64,000 nucleotides of DNA from contig NZ_JBBOWX010000001.1 in the NCBI RefSeq assembly GCF_038007285.1, positions 947,501 to 1,011,500 on the forward strand, given 5' to 3'. Source of the stretch: Sporosarcina sp. FSL K6-3457 (GTDB lineage: Bacteria > Bacillota > Bacilli > Bacillales_A > Planococcaceae). The position numbers and the translations under genes are program-made. This document shows positions 9,452 to 20,311 of this stretch, piece after piece; position 1 is the first letter of the stretch; each line of letters opens with the position of its first letter. Below the pieces are notes generated by a model. The model made no database searches and had not been told where the DNA came from. It saw only the letters and a program-made list of their open reading frames with translations.

Positions 9452-9589
9452 GATCTTTCCCCCCTTTACTATTCATATAGAAATAAATAGGGGTGAAATG
9501 GACAATTCTGATACTAAATGATTTCATTTGAAAAATGGCATGTTAAAATGGGAAATAGATGTTTGAAAAATAGAAAAGGGGGCAATACC

Positions 9590-10540
9590 ATGTCTTTTGT
9601 AACAGTAAGAGATGTTCAGGAAGAATTCTTTCTTGAGCTAAGTGCAGGGGAATTAGGCATTGAACAAGGCATACATACTAGTGATATTTCAAGACCAGGT
9701 CTTGAAATGGCGGGTTATTTTAATTTCTATTTGTCGGAGCGTGTCCAGCTTCTTGGTAAAACAGAATTGTCATTTTTTGAGAAGTTGTCAGACGCTGAAC
9801 GAGTGGATCGGATGCAAAGGCTTTGCTCACCAAAACCACCGGCAATCATCGTGGCGCATGAAATGGAAGTGCCGGTTGAATTGATTGAGGCGGCTAATCA
9901 ACATGGTATTCCTGTTTTATATACGGATGTTCCAACAACTCGATTTTCAGGTATGCTGACCAACTTTTTAGGTGGCAGACTGGCGCCAATGACAGCAGTG
10001 CACGGTGTGCTAGTGGATGTTTATGGAATTGGTGTACTTATCACGGGTAAAAGTGGTGTGGGTAAAAGTGAAACAGCACTTGAACTTGTGAAAAGAGGCC
10101 ATCGTCTTGTTGCGGATGATCTTGTAGAGATTAGACAGGTAGCTAAGAACGTACTGATTGGAAATTCACCAAAGCTACTCGAACATATGCTTGAAATCCG
10201 TGGCGTTGGAATTGTTGATATGATGACGTTGTTCGGTGCCAGTGCAGTAAGGAGTGACAAACGAATCTTAATTGTCATTGATTTGGAAATATGGGACCCT
10301 GATAAGATCTATGATCGACTCGGTATCGATGAAGAGAAGTTGAAAATCATGGATTCGGAATTGACAAAGCTAACAGTTCCGGTACGTCCAGGTCGAAATC
10401 TGTCTGTTATTATCGAAGTGGCTGCAATGGATTATCGAATGAAAAGACTAGGTATCAATGCAGCAGAAGAATTTGCGAAAAAAGTGAACAGCGCAATTCT
10501 AGAAAACCCAGATCAGCCCGAAGGAGAAGGGACAGAGTGA
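9590..10540 (+). CDS. hprK: HPr kinase/phosphorylase
   Basis: HprK phosphorylates Ser46 of HPr and Crh with ATP or PPi and reverses this with phosphate, setting carbon catabolite repression. The 316-residue length is normal. The Walker A motif GKSGVGKS is at 153-160 and the family signature [10 protein letters not shown] at about 203. ATG 9590 is chosen because AAAGGGGGC lies directly upstream and the N terminus (MSFVTVRDV) aligns with the family; the longer frame from 9518 lacks this. It begins the hprK-lgt-yvoD-ppaX-yvoF cluster, which is conserved in Bacillus. Its substrate Crh is encoded at 19971. Confidence 0.95.
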   Translation: MSFVTVRDVQEEFFLELSAGELGIEQGIHTSDISRPGLEMAGYFNFYLSERVQLLGKTELSFFEKLSDAERVDRMQRLCSPKPPAIIVAHEMEVPVELIEAANQHGIPVLYTDVPTTRFSGMLTNFLGGRLAPMTAVHGVLVDVYGIGVLITGKSGVGKSETALELVKRGHRLVADDLVEIRQVAKNVLIGNSPKLLEHMLEIRGVGIVDMMTLFGASAVRSDKRILIVIDLEIWDPDKIYDRLGIDEEKLKIMDSELTKLTVPVRPGRNLSVIIEVAAMDYRMKRLGINAAEEFAKKVNSAILENPDQPEGEGTE

Positions 10541-10543
10541 TAC

Positions 10544-11353
10544 ATGTTTAATTTATTGGCAATTAACCCAGTTGCATTCTCGCTGGGGCCTATTGAGGTA
10601 CGTTGGTATGGTATTTTAATCGCACTTGGTATTGTGCTGGCGTTTATCGTCGTCCAAAAGGAAATGGTCAAACGAGGTATGCATCCAGATTTTCTAACAG
10701 ATCTACTCATTTGGGCGGTTCCGATTTCAATTATCTCTGCGCGTATTTATTACGTCATTTTTACATGGGATTATTATAAAGATCATCCGGGGCAAATTAT
10801 TCAAATTTGGCAGGGTGGTATCGCAATCCATGGTGCATTAATCGGTGCGTTTATTACGACGTATTTCTATACGAAGCGTCGCGGTATTTCATTCTGGAAA
10901 ACGGTAGATATTGCGGCTGCTGGCCTATTGATTGGTCAAATTATCGGGCGTTGGGGAAATTTCATGAATCAGGAGGCGCATGGTGGGCCTGTATCTGCAA
11001 AATTTCTTGAAACGACAATCATTCCTGATTGGATTATGAATCAAATGACCATCGAGGGTGTGACTTATCATCCGACATTCCTGTATGAATCTGTATGGAA
11101 TATCGTTGGACTACTCATTATCCTACTGTTACGGAAGGTCAGCTTGAAGCGTGGCGAAATGTTTTTGTTTTATCTTATTTGGTATTCCGTAGGACGGTTT
11201 TTTATAGAAGGTATGCGTACGGATAGCTTGTATGTCGTTGGTGAACTGCGGGCGGCGCAACTTGTATCCATCGTGACAATTGTAGTAGGAATAGCTGTTT
11301 TCATCGTCAGACGCTATGTTCAAAAAGTGAAAGTGACTTATCAAGATAAATAA
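10544..11353 (+). CDS. lgt: Prolipoprotein diacylglyceryl transferase
   Basis: Lgt moves a diacylglyceryl group from phosphatidylglycerol to the lipobox cysteine of prolipoproteins. The 269-residue polytopic protein has the N-terminal signature [14 protein letters not shown], the [11 protein letters not shown] segment and the family signature [15 protein letters not shown] containing the essential Arg and Asn. It starts 3 nt after hprK stops and shares the operon with yvoD. Two lipoproteins in this window (YdaJ-like and the sulfonate-type binding protein) would be clients. Confidence 0.95.
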   Translation: MFNLLAINPVAFSLGPIEVRWYGILIALGIVLAFIVVQKEMVKRGMHPDFLTDLLIWAVPISIISARIYYVIFTWDYYKDHPGQIIQIWQGGIAIHGALIGAFITTYFYTKRRGISFWKTVDIAAAGLLIGQIIGRWGNFMNQEAHGGPVSAKFLETTIIPDWIMNQMTIEGVTYHPTFLYESVWNIVGLLIILLLRKVSLKRGEMFLFYLIWYSVGRFFIEGMRTDSLYVVGELRAAQLVSIVTIVVGIAVFIVRRYVQKVKVTYQDK

Positions 11354-11368
11354 AAAGGAGTTTGGGGA

Positions 11369-12313
11369 ATGGGGACGCTTCAAAATGGTCTGAAAGCAGG
11401 GCTTCGGACAACGTGGACATTGGGGAAAATTATTTTCCCGATTACTGTACTCGTCGTCATTTTACAACATACGCCTGTGTTGCCTTGGATTATTCAGCTA
11501 GTTGCGCCGATTATGGGGTTATTCGGTTTAAGTGGAGAGGCTGCAATTCCGTTGGTGCTCGGTAACGCACTTAATTTATATGCTGGGATTGCGGGTATTT
11601 TATCATTGGAATTGACGGTGAAGGAAGTATTCATCATCGCCGTTATGCTATCGTTTTCGCATAATCTGTTCATCGAAACGGGTGTAGCCCTGAAAGTCGG
11701 CGTGAAGTTGTGGATTGTACTTGTTGTGCGTTTTGGACTTGCCGCGTTATCGGCTATTATTATCAATGTTTTATGGCAAGGTGGAGGCGAAACGGCACAG
11801 TATGGGATGGCTCCGAAAGTGACAGATGTGCCCGATGGCTGGTTGGAAATCGGCTTGATGGGTATCCAAAAAGCATCATTTGGTGTGTTACAACTGGCAC
11901 TTATCGTTATTCCATTGATGATTATTGTACAATTTTTGAAAGATCGCAATTACTTGCAGAAGTTTTCGGAGAAGTTGGCACCGTTTACGAAAGTTATTGG
12001 TGTACAACCAAATGCTTCGATGACGCTTGTGGCTGGTTTAGTGATTGGGCTTGCCTATGGGGCTGGCGTTATGATTCAGGCTGTACAGGAGGATGGTGTC
12101 AGTAAGAAAGACGCAACGTTGGCGTTCATCTTTCTTGTAGCCTGTCATGCTGTTATTGAAGATACGCTGATATTTATGCCACTAGGTATTCCTATTCTTC
12201 CATTGCTGCTCATCCGCGTTTTGACGGCATTTGTTCTGACGATTATTGTTGCGTATATTTGGAAACGTGCTGAACTACAGAAAGAGAAAGAGGTGTCAGT
12301 TGCTGATGGCTAA
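11369..12313 (+). CDS. yvoD: Nucleoside recognition (Gate) domain membrane protein, YvoD-like
   Basis: A polytopic membrane protein of 314 residues with two Gate-type repeats, visible as paired hydrophobic blocks around FPITVLVVIL...GEAAIPLVLGNALNLYAG and the later LVAGLVIGLAYGAGVM. The family is related to spore-maturation SpmA/SpmB proteins and the nucleoside transporter gate. In B. subtilis yvoD occupies the same place between lgt and ppaX. The transported substrate is unknown. The start follows AAAAGGAG. Confidence 0.85.
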   Translation: MGTLQNGLKAGLRTTWTLGKIIFPITVLVVILQHTPVLPWIIQLVAPIMGLFGLSGEAAIPLVLGNALNLYAGIAGILSLELTVKEVFIIAVMLSFSHNLFIETGVALKVGVKLWIVLVVRFGLAALSAIIINVLWQGGGETAQYGMAPKVTDVPDGWLEIGLMGIQKASFGVLQLALIVIPLMIIVQFLKDRNYLQKFSEKLAPFTKVIGVQPNASMTLVAGLVIGLAYGAGVMIQAVQEDGVSKKDATLAFIFLVACHAVIEDTLIFMPLGIPILPLLLIRVLTAFVLTIIVAYIWKRAELQKEKEVSVADG

Positions 12314-12959
12314 GCCAATTACGACATTATTATTTGATTTTGATGGAACGTTAATGGATACGAATGAATTGATCATGCAGACGTTTGAACATGTCCTCGG
12401 GAATCATTATCCGGGGAAATATAGTCGGCAAGATATTTTACCCTTTTTGGGGCCGACCCTACATGAAACGTTTAGTTCGGTCGATTCGAATAGGACAGAG
12501 GAGCTCATTGCGGAATATAGAGCATGGAATAAAGAGATGCATGATGCGCTAACAAGTGAGTTTGATGGTGTCTCTGAAACGTTGAAGCTACTGAAGGAAG
12601 CCGGTTTGAAAATGGCGGTTGTCTCGACGAAGAGAAATGATATGCTTTTCAAGGGACTTAACCTGCTCACTGTAGATCATGTTTTTGACGCTGTCATCGG
12701 AATGGATGATGTAACGAAAACGAAGCCAGATCCAGAGCCGATTTTACTAGCTTTGGAACGATTAGGAGCTACGGCAGATGAAGCCCTCATGATTGGTGAT
12801 AACTACCATGATATCGAAGGCGGTAAAAATGCGGGAGTTCGTACGGCGGGAGTTGCGTGGTCTGCTAAAGGGGAAGCTTTTTTACAGACATTTCATCCAG
12901 ACTATATGTTGCAACATATTTCGGATGTACTACGCATCGTCAAGGGCGAGGAAACTTGA
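12306..12959 (+). CDS. ppaX: Pyrophosphatase PpaX (HAD family)
   Basis: PpaX hydrolyses the pyrophosphate produced when HprK dephosphorylates P-Ser-HPr, which fits its place in the hprK cluster. The HAD motifs are intact: DFDGTLMDTN near the N terminus, VSTKRN for motif II, the lysine in KTKPDPEP, and GDNYHDIEGGKNAG for motif IV. With ATG 12306 the protein has 217 residues, close to the B. subtilis enzyme. An in-frame TTG at 12300 is better spaced from AAAGAGG (12287-12293), so the true start may be two codons earlier. It overlaps yvoD by 8 nt. Confidence 0.9.
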   Translation: MAKPITTLLFDFDGTLMDTNELIMQTFEHVLGNHYPGKYSRQDILPFLGPTLHETFSSVDSNRTEELIAEYRAWNKEMHDALTSEFDGVSETLKLLKEAGLKMAVVSTKRNDMLFKGLNLLTVDHVFDAVIGMDDVTKTKPDPEPILLALERLGATADEALMIGDNYHDIEGGKNAGVRTAGVAWSAKGEAFLQTFHPDYMLQHISDVLRIVKGEET

Positions 12960-13471
12960 GACGTACTGAACGGTACCCGGCAAAAGGCGGGGCAAATTCA
13001 CTCTGGCATATTTATAAAACCGTCCCGTTTTTCAAGGTGGCAAAAAACTTTGCCGTAATCCAATTGTCGAGGTATACGCCTTTCATTCCTATGAAGAATT
13101 TTTTATTCAGAACGTTTTTGAAAATGGAAGTGGGCCATCAGACATCTTTTGCTCTGATGGTAATGCCAGACGTTATGTTTCCTGAAAGAATAAAAGTGGG
13201 AGATAACTCGATTATTGGTTTCAATACAACCATTCTTGCGCATGAGTATTTGATCGATGAATATCGGATTGGCGATGTTGTGATTGGCAAAAATGTCTTG
13301 ATTGGTGCGAATACGACGATTCTTCCAGGTGTGGAAATTGGTGATGGAGCAATTGTTTCGGCGGCATCTCTTGTTAACAAGGATATTCCACCAGGTGTAT
13401 TTGCTGGTGGAAATCCGGTCACCATCATCTTTACGGAAGAACAGATGAGAGAGCGGCAACAAAATAATTGA
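12956..13471 (+). CDS. yvoF: Hexapeptide-repeat acyltransferase, YvoF-like
   Basis: A 171-residue left-handed beta-helix acyltransferase. Repeated hexads are visible from about residue 75 (IGFNTTIL, IGDVVIGKNVLIGANTTILPG) to a short C-terminal tail. The TTG start at 12956 overlaps the ppaX stop in a TTGA arrangement, and the N terminus RRTERYPAKGGANSLW matches what I recall of B. subtilis YvoF. The acyl acceptor is unknown. It closes the hprK cluster. Confidence 0.85.
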   Translation: MRRTERYPAKGGANSLWHIYKTVPFFKVAKNFAVIQLSRYTPFIPMKNFLFRTFLKMEVGHQTSFALMVMPDVMFPERIKVGDNSIIGFNTTILAHEYLIDEYRIGDVVIGKNVLIGANTTILPGVEIGDGAIVSAASLVNKDIPPGVFAGGNPVTIIFTEEQMRERQQNN

Positions 13472-13499
13472 AAACGAATAGCATCGGTGTAACTTATGC

Positions 13500-13553
13500 T
13501 ATAATAGGCAACAATACGAGAAGGAACGTATGGTACGTTCCTTCTTATTTTTT
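13500..13553 (+). terminator. TATAAT box followed by a strong intrinsic terminator
   Basis: GAAGGAACGTA (13520-13530) pairs perfectly with TACGTTCCTTC around a TGG loop, followed by a T-run. It ends the hprK cluster. A TATAAT lies at 13500-13505, only 15 nt before the stem, without an obvious -35, so a short leader-terminator unit upstream of yvcD is possible. Confidence 0.85.
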
Positions 13554-13566
13554 CGGGGGAATATGA

Positions 13567-15090
13567 TTGGACAAACAACGTAAGATGCAAGACAGAAAAA
13601 TAATTTCGTTCATTCCAGACGGTGAATTTTATTATAATAAGGCACTTCAAGCAATGCAGCGTGACCGTTTTGAAGATGCACATAGGTATTTGAAAAGAGC
13701 AACGGAACTAAGCCCTAACAATTCTGATATTCTTATGCAATATGGTGTGCTAGTCATGGAAGAAGGGCGTTTTGAAGAAGCTCATGAATTGTTGATGGCT
13801 GCTCATACACTTGCTCCATCTGAAGAGGAAATCATTTTTTATTTGGCGGAGGTACATGCGCATCTTGGGATGTTGCGTGATGCTAAATTGTATGCTGAAA
13901 AATATATATCATTAGCTCCAGATGGTCCATTTGCTGATGAGTCCATGGAGATTATTGACTTCGCAGAACAAGAGGAGTCATTTTATGAGGACGATGAGAT
14001 GCCTGACGGAGAAGCATATTTTCTTCAAGAGAAGGCACGCAGTCTTATGGAATCGGGTAAATTCAAAGAGGCAGTGGAATTACTTGAATCCATTATCGTG
14101 GATTATCCCGAATTTTGGGCAGCCTATAATAACTTAGCGCTCGCCTATTTTTATGTTGGAAAAACCGTGCAAGCTAGTGAGTTATTGCATGATATATTAA
14201 GCAATAACAAGGGGAATATACATGCCCTTTGCAATCTTGCTGTCTTTTATTATTACGAAAAAAAAGAAGAGGATTTAGCGTCACTTCTTGAGTTACTTGT
14301 GAAAATTAAACCGTATCAATTTGAGCATCGTTATAAATTGGGAGCGACCTTTGCACTTGTGGGCAGACATAAGGAAGCCTATAACTGGCTGAGAAGTCTA
14401 CAAAAAAGAGGGTTTCAAGGCGATGCAGGGTATTATTTCTGGTTGGCGCATTGTGCCTATTTTTCTGGACATGAAGAGGTGGCAAGGGAAGCGTATGCCA
14501 CACTAGTTGACATGGATCCGACGAAGGTTGGCTATGAGCCCTGGAAGGATGTCCAGTCGGATATTCAGGCCGATTCGCTTGAACAGGACCGGGAGTTCTT
14601 GTTGGGGAAAATTCAGAACACCTATAGAAGCGAGCGAATGTTTGGTTTTTATTTGCTTGGGAAGTCGGGGCATAAGCAAGAAATTATTTCGCATCCTTCC
14701 TATATTGACGTTGACAAACTGACTGATGTTGAACAATTGTTTTTGATGAGCGGTATTGATTATGACTTCATGCCTGAAATGGCTTTCAATCAATCGTTTT
14801 TACGTGCACTTGAAACGACAGATTTACTATATGCTAAATATCGACCATTGGATAAACAGGCATCACATCTTTTTCAAATGTGGTTCACACTTTGTGAAAC
14901 CGCATTAAGTCGTTCTTTTTTGTTTCGTAATCCAGCAGCCCTTGCTGCGGCAGCAGATTATATGTTTCAATCATCGCGCTATTCAGGTGTCACGAAAACG
15001 GCAATTGCCCGCGAGTTTGGTATCTCTGTTCCAACGTTAACGAAGTATGTAGGAGAGTTGATTGAATTTCTGCCACAATTTGATGCGTAA
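13567..15090 (+). CDS. yvcD: TPR-repeat protein, YvcD-like
   Basis: A 507-residue soluble protein built of tetratricopeptide repeats. Clear repeats occur at about residues 18-120 (FYYNKALQAMQRDRFEDAHRY, then the EEGRFEEAHELL type) and 150-300. The last 40 residues contain a helix-turn-helix-like segment (KTAIAREFGISVPTLTKYV), so it may bind DNA or a regulator. TTG 13567 is preferred: GGGGGA lies 7 nt upstream and no in-frame ATG is near. In B. subtilis yvcD sits upstream of trxB in the same order. Its function is unknown. Confidence 0.85.
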   Translation: MDKQRKMQDRKIISFIPDGEFYYNKALQAMQRDRFEDAHRYLKRATELSPNNSDILMQYGVLVMEEGRFEEAHELLMAAHTLAPSEEEIIFYLAEVHAHLGMLRDAKLYAEKYISLAPDGPFADESMEIIDFAEQEESFYEDDEMPDGEAYFLQEKARSLMESGKFKEAVELLESIIVDYPEFWAAYNNLALAYFYVGKTVQASELLHDILSNNKGNIHALCNLAVFYYYEKKEEDLASLLELLVKIKPYQFEHRYKLGATFALVGRHKEAYNWLRSLQKRGFQGDAGYYFWLAHCAYFSGHEEVAREAYATLVDMDPTKVGYEPWKDVQSDIQADSLEQDREFLLGKIQNTYRSERMFGFYLLGKSGHKQEIISHPSYIDVDKLTDVEQLFLMSGIDYDFMPEMAFNQSFLRALETTDLLYAKYRPLDKQASHLFQMWFTLCETALSRSFLFRNPAALAAAADYMFQSSRYSGVTKTAIAREFGISVPTLTKYVGELIEFLPQFDA

Positions 15091-15151
15091 TATTCGCTTT
15101 AATAAGCAGAAAAGTTGAATGAGGGTAGTCAATCTTATACGATTTAATGAG

Positions 15152-15335
15152 AGTTAACTTGAACCAGTAGGAAGAACGCCTACTGGTTCAAGTTAACTCC
15201 GGCGGATGTCACAAATTTTGAAAAGGAGTTGTGGAAGGCAACCTAAGTTCGCCGCGTCCTGCGGCAACGGTCGCATACCCGCATCCTGCGGGCACAATTC
15301 AAAATTTGGACGCAATTACGCCGAGGCGTAATTGA
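15152..15335 (+). repeat. Structured dispersed repeat, copy R1 (long form)
   Basis: A perfect stem of about 20 bp (15152-15198, loop AAGAACG) runs straight into CTCCGGCGGATGTCAC. Then come a long-range stem (AAATTTTG with CAAAATTT), two small hairpins with loops GTCCT and ATCCT, and the closing unit GGACGCAATTACGCC/GGCGTAATT. The same framework recurs at 21328, 24109 (inverted) and 30198 with compensating base changes. It lies between yvcD and trxB. Confidence 0.85.
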
Positions 15336-16304
<969 letters not shown>

Positions 16305-16501
16305 CAGGGAGGAATTGAACTTCATTCCTTCTTATTCAGCAGGAGTTTGGCCCCCACTGAATTTGAAGACATACCTAGCATTCATCCCTCTTCTGCTGAA
16401 CTCAAGTTTAATACAACCTTAATATGGTTGTAACAGTAATGCAACATCATAGGGGTATACTAGGAGTATCAATTGACCCCCCTTTTGATATAGCAATTTA
16501 C

Positions 16502-16546
16502 AAAAAGGCCATTTGCTAGAATATTCTAGCGGATGGCCTCCTTTTT
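16502..16546. terminator. Strong bidirectional intrinsic terminator
   Basis: AAAAAGGCCAT (16502-16512) pairs with ATGGCCTCCTTTTT around an inner GCTAGAAT/ATTCTAGC stem. It has T-runs in both directions. It lies about 200 nt after trxB, and the 16305-16500 stretch shows only a short weaker hairpin at 16310-16329 and no gene. Confidence 0.85.
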
Positions 16547-16550
16547 CATG

Positions 16551-16577
16551 TTGTTTATCGGCAATTCGTTGTATAAT
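16551..16577 (+). promoter_or_regulatory. Candidate sigma-A promoter for yvcI
   Basis: TTGTTT (16551-16556) and TATAAT (16572-16577) are separated by 15 nt, shorter than optimal, just upstream of the Nudix gene and right after a terminator. Confidence 0.45.
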
Positions 16578-16611
16578 AAATGTATGCGCTTAAAAAGGTG
16601 AGGATAGACAA

Positions 16612-17085
16612 ATGCAAAGAATCGCAAATTTACTCGTTATGAAAGATGGTCAAGTATTATTATTGAAAAAACCTCGTCGTAATTGGTATGTAGCCCCAGG
16701 TGGCAAGATGGACCCAGGTGAGTCAGTTTTCGAGGCAGCCGTGAGAGAGTTCAGGGAAGAAACAGGTGCTGATGCTGTTGAGCCACATTTAAAAGGTGTT
16801 TACACGATGGTGATTGTAGACGACGCTGGTGAGCATGTTAAAAATGAGTGGATGCTCTATACATTTCTAGCGCATGATTTGGTTGGTATACCATTTGAAA
16901 CGACTGCTGAGGGTGATCTCGAATGGCATCCGGTTGAAAGTTTACAGACTCTTCCTATGGCAGAAGGGGATCGCACAAATTTATTATTTGCCGTATCACA
17001 GTATGGCATGCAATATGGAACGTTTTTTTATACTGAGGAATTTAAACTATTGAAAGAAGAAATTCAGCGTTCTAGGGAAGGGTGA
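16612..17085 (+). CDS. yvcI: Nudix hydrolase, YvcI-like
   Basis: The 157-residue protein carries a full Nudix box, GX5EX7REXXEEXG, beginning at GGKMDPGESVFEAAVREF, which coordinates the metal ions used to cleave nucleoside diphosphate derivatives. It heads the yvcI-yvcJ-yvcK-whiA-crh group conserved across Firmicutes. AAGGTGAGG lies upstream of ATG 16612. The substrate cannot be inferred; an 8-oxo-dGTP or RNA-cap role has been proposed for relatives. Confidence 0.9.
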   Translation: MQRIANLLVMKDGQVLLLKKPRRNWYVAPGGKMDPGESVFEAAVREFREETGADAVEPHLKGVYTMVIVDDAGEHVKNEWMLYTFLAHDLVGIPFETTAEGDLEWHPVESLQTLPMAEGDRTNLLFAVSQYGMQYGTFFYTEEFKLLKEEIQRSREG

Positions 17086-17091
17086 TGAGCT

Positions 17092-17982
17092 ATGACAGAA
17101 ATTGAGACGCCAAATAGCGATGTTGAGATCGTTATTATTACAGGGATGTCGGGTGCAGGTAAGACCGTTGCGATGCAAAGTTTCGAGGACCTTGGTTTTT
17201 ATTGTATTGATAATTTACCTCCGGAATTGTTAGTGGTGTTTCTTGATTTGATGATGAAGTCGGAAAATCGCATGAGGAGAATTGCGGCAGTTATGGATAC
17301 GCGGGGAGGCGATCTATTCGACTCGCTCATCGGTGCGCTAGATGATTTGTTGCGTATGGAAGGTGTATCTTCTCGAATATTGTTCCTGGATGCAGATGAT
17401 GAGACGCTTGTTCGTCGGTATAAAGAAACAAGACGCTCACATCCGTTAGCTGAAGGTGGATTACCGCTCGCAGGCATTCAAAAAGAACGACTTCTTCTGT
17501 CTGAATTAAAGGGCAGGGCCCGTTCTATCTATCAAACGTCGAGCTTGAAGCCGAGAGCACTGAGAGAAAAGATTATGGCGGAGTTTTCCACTAAAGAAGG
17601 TGCGGGCTTCACCGTAAACTTTATTTCTTTTGGGTTTAAGCACGGTATGCCAATTGATGCGGACGTTGTGTTCGATGTACGATTTTTGCCGAATCCTTTC
17701 TATATTCAAGAATTAAAAGTGAAGACTGGGCTTGATAAGGAAGTCTATGACTATGTCCTTAAGTGGAGTGATACGCAGATACTGATTGACAAACTAACAG
17801 ATTTGTTCAAGTTTCTCGTTCCACAGTATAAAAATGAAGGAAAATCACAAGTCGTCATTGCATTTGGATGTACGGGGGGACAACATCGTTCGGTAACGCT
17901 TGCTGAATTTTTTGGAGCGAAATTTAAGGATGAATACCGGACATTCATCACCCATCGTGATGTTGAAAAGAGAAAGGGTTGA
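17092..17982 (+). CDS. rapZ: RapZ/YvcJ family nucleotide-binding protein
   Basis: The 296-residue protein has Walker A GMSGAGKT (18-25), the DTRGG motif and the C-terminal [10 protein letters not shown] signature of the RapZ/YvcJ family. In enteric bacteria RapZ is an adaptor controlling a regulatory RNA; in B. subtilis YvcJ hydrolyses GTP and affects competence. The gene begins 6 nt after yvcI and is followed by yvcK 4 nt downstream, so they are co-translated. Confidence 0.92.
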   Translation: MTEIETPNSDVEIVIITGMSGAGKTVAMQSFEDLGFYCIDNLPPELLVVFLDLMMKSENRMRRIAAVMDTRGGDLFDSLIGALDDLLRMEGVSSRILFLDADDETLVRRYKETRRSHPLAEGGLPLAGIQKERLLLSELKGRARSIYQTSSLKPRALREKIMAEFSTKEGAGFTVNFISFGFKHGMPIDADVVFDVRFLPNPFYIQELKVKTGLDKEVYDYVLKWSDTQILIDKLTDLFKFLVPQYKNEGKSQVVIAFGCTGGQHRSVTLAEFFGAKFKDEYRTFITHRDVEKRKG

Positions 17983-17986
17983 CGCT

Positions 17987-18964
17987 ATGTCTCGATCCGG
18001 GAAATTGAAAAAAGTAGTTGCTTTCGGTGGTGGGACCGGATTGTCTACGCTATTACGAGGGTTAAAGAGTCATCATATTGACTTGACGGCAGTTGTAACT
18101 GTGGCTGATGATGGAGGGAGTTCAGGCAGACTTCTTGATGAATACGATATCCCACCTCCTGGTGATATCCGCCAGGTCATGGCAGCGCTTTCAGATGTTG
18201 AACCGCTTATTGAGAAGATGTTTCAATATCGGTTTTCATCTTCAGAAGATTTGAAAGGCCATTCACTTGGCAATTTAATGCTCACCGCAATGACGGATAT
18301 TACAGGTGATTTCGCCCGTGCCATCGAGCAAATGAGTCGTGTTTTGAATATCAAGGGAAAAGTATTACCAGCTGCCAACCAGCGGATTACGTTGCATGCA
18401 GAACTGGAAGATGGCACAATCGTAACAGGAGAGTCAAAAATTCCTGTTTACGGTCGGAAAATCCGCAAAGTGTATATGTCTCCTCAAGAAGCAGAGCCAC
18501 TACCTGAAACCGTCGATACGATTATGGGAGCTGATCTTCTTGTCTTTGGTCCGGGTAGCCTGTATACGAGTATCCTACCGACGATACTGGTCCCAGCAAT
18601 CCGAGAAGCTGTATTGGCATGTAAGGCGAAAAAAGTATACATTGGTAATTTAACAACGCAAGCAGGTGAGACATATCGCTATACTGCCTCAGAGCATGTC
18701 AAGGCATTGTATGATCATGCAGGCGAAGTATTTCTAGATGCGGTATTATTGAATGGTGCAGACATAGCAGCATTGCTTGGCAAGCAGGAGCAATCAGGAC
18801 CCCCGTGGCCTGTCATCAATGATTTGGAGAACCTGCGGGAGCTTGTCCCAGACATCATTGTGAAAGATTTTGTATTGGCGAATGGGGAAAGTGTGATGCA
18901 CGACTCCGAGAAAGTTGCGAACTGGCTCATGGACTATATAGATAGTGCTGTAAAAACGGAATAG
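17987..18964 (+). CDS. yvcK: Gluconeogenesis/cell-shape factor YvcK (GlmR, CofD-like)
   Basis: The protein (325 residues from ATG 17987) has the CofD/YvcK signatures VVAFGGGTGLSTLLRGLK, DDGGSSGRL and PPGDIRQ, which bind UDP-sugars in relatives. B. subtilis YvcK (GlmR) supports growth on gluconeogenic carbon sources and cell-wall precursor supply. The frame is open upstream, but ATG 17987 has AAAGGG at good spacing and matches the usual N terminus. It lies between rapZ and whiA in the conserved order. Confidence 0.93.
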   Translation: MSRSGKLKKVVAFGGGTGLSTLLRGLKSHHIDLTAVVTVADDGGSSGRLLDEYDIPPPGDIRQVMAALSDVEPLIEKMFQYRFSSSEDLKGHSLGNLMLTAMTDITGDFARAIEQMSRVLNIKGKVLPAANQRITLHAELEDGTIVTGESKIPVYGRKIRKVYMSPQEAEPLPETVDTIMGADLLVFGPGSLYTSILPTILVPAIREAVLACKAKKVYIGNLTTQAGETYRYTASEHVKALYDHAGEVFLDAVLLNGADIAALLGKQEQSGPPWPVINDLENLRELVPDIIVKDFVLANGESVMHDSEKVANWLMDYIDSAVKTE

Positions 18965-19000
18965 ACGTGATCGTCGCCGGGAAAGGGGACTTGAAGAATC

Positions 19001-19945
19001 ATGTCTTTTGCTTCAGAAACAAAGAAAGAAATGACGCAGATTGAGGCGGATGATTGTTGTACAAAGGCGGAGGTTGCAGCATTCATTAGAATGAATGGGG
19101 CGCTGTCCTTTTCGAATAAGCAGTTGAGCCTTGATGTGCAAACTGAAAATGCAGCGATTGCTAGACGCTTGTATTCAAATGTAAAGCGGTTGTATCCTTA
19201 TAAAGTGGAGCTACTTGTACGAAAAAAAATGCGCTTGAAAAAAAATAATGTGTATATTTGTCGAATACGAGATGGTGCTAAGCCACTTTTGGAAGATTTA
19301 CTGATTTTGACGGGAACATTCCAATTTAAAAATGAGATTTCACAGGCATTAGTAAAAAAGAAGTGTTGCCAGCGTGCTTATTTACGAGGGGCTTTTCTAG
19401 CAGGAGGTTCGGTCAATAATCCGGAAACGTCTTCTTATCATCTTGAAATTTTTTCAATCTATAAAGAACATAGCGAAGCACTCGTTGAATTAATGAATAA
19501 ATATCAGTTGAATGGCAAGTCCATTGAGCGGAAAAAAGGCTATATCGCTTATTTGAAGGAGGCTGAGAAAATATCGGACTTCCTCAGTATTGTTGGTGCA
19601 CATGTTTCGCTTATGAAATTTGAAGATGTGCGGATTATACGGGATATGCGCAATAGCGTAAACAGGCTTGTGAATTGTGAAACAGCGAATCTGAATAAGA
19701 CGATTGGAGCTGCACAGCGCCAAGTTGAAAATATAAAGTTTATTGAAAGTACGATTGGTTTAGGTCAATTGCCAGATAGACTACAAGAAATCGCGAGACT
19801 TCGAGTAGACAATCAGGACATTACGTTGAAAGAGCTTGGTGAATTGGTTTCAGGTGGAACCGTTAGTAAGTCAGGCGTGAACCATCGCTTGAGAAAAATA
19901 GAGGAAATTGCAGAAAATCTCCGTAACGGGGGCATTGGAAGCTGA
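19001..19945 (+). CDS. whiA: Sporulation/cell-division regulator WhiA
   Basis: WhiA is a DNA-binding protein with an N-terminal LAGLIDADG homing-endonuclease-like fold and a C-terminal helix-turn-helix. Here 314 residues include the [20 protein letters not shown] segment typical of the LAGLIDADG part and the HTH region [20 protein letters not shown] near the end. AAAGGGGAC precedes ATG 19001. Location and length match orthologues. Confidence 0.94.
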   Translation: MSFASETKKEMTQIEADDCCTKAEVAAFIRMNGALSFSNKQLSLDVQTENAAIARRLYSNVKRLYPYKVELLVRKKMRLKKNNVYICRIRDGAKPLLEDLLILTGTFQFKNEISQALVKKKCCQRAYLRGAFLAGGSVNNPETSSYHLEIFSIYKEHSEALVELMNKYQLNGKSIERKKGYIAYLKEAEKISDFLSIVGAHVSLMKFEDVRIIRDMRNSVNRLVNCETANLNKTIGAAQRQVENIKFIESTIGLGQLPDRLQEIARLRVDNQDITLKELGELVSGGTVSKSGVNHRLRKIEEIAENLRNGGIGS

Positions 19946-19970
19946 CAAATTGATAGGAGTTGTGGAATAG

Positions 19971-20228
19971 ATGGCAGAAAGAACAGTGGAAGTGAAGTTG
20001 AAAACAGGATTACAGGCAAGACAAGCAGCACTTTTTGTACAAGAAGCAAATCGCTTTACAGCAGATATATTTTTGAAGAAAGAAAATCGTCAAGTGAATG
20101 CGAAAAGTATCATGGGGATTATGAGTCTAGCAGTTGCGCGTGGCGCATCGGTTACGCTTGTTGCTGATGGAGTTGATGAAGAGCAGGCATTAAGCACTCT
20201 TTCCACACTAGTTGAAAATGAAAAATAA
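19971..20228 (+). CDS. crh: Catabolite repression HPr-like protein Crh
   Basis: An 85-residue HPr paralogue. The PTS phosphorylation site is Gln15 (TGLQARQAA) instead of His15, so it cannot take part in sugar transport. Ser46 (AKSIMGIMSLA) is kept for HprK. These two features define Crh, the CcpA co-repressor. It is the last gene of the yvcI-crh group and is followed by a terminator. Confidence 0.95.
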   Translation: MAERTVEVKLKTGLQARQAALFVQEANRFTADIFLKKENRQVNAKSIMGIMSLAVARGASVTLVADGVDEEQALSTLSTLVENEK

Positions 20229-20237
20229 ATGAAAAAC

Positions 20238-20286
20238 CCGCCGTTTCTTATCGTCCATCGATAGTTGGAGACGGTTTTTTATTTTT
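20238..20286 (+). terminator. Intrinsic terminator after crh
   Basis: CCGTTTC pairs with GAGACGG around an inner TATCG/CGATA stem, followed by a T-rich tail. Confidence 0.85.
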
Positions 20287-20311
20287 TGAAAGGATGTTGT
20301 GAGGTTTTGCC

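Noticed and set aside
11494..11949. 151-codon minus-strand frame opposite yvoD
   Set aside because: It lies entirely antisense to a clear membrane-protein gene, whose codon pattern produces long antisense frames; no ribosome-binding site.
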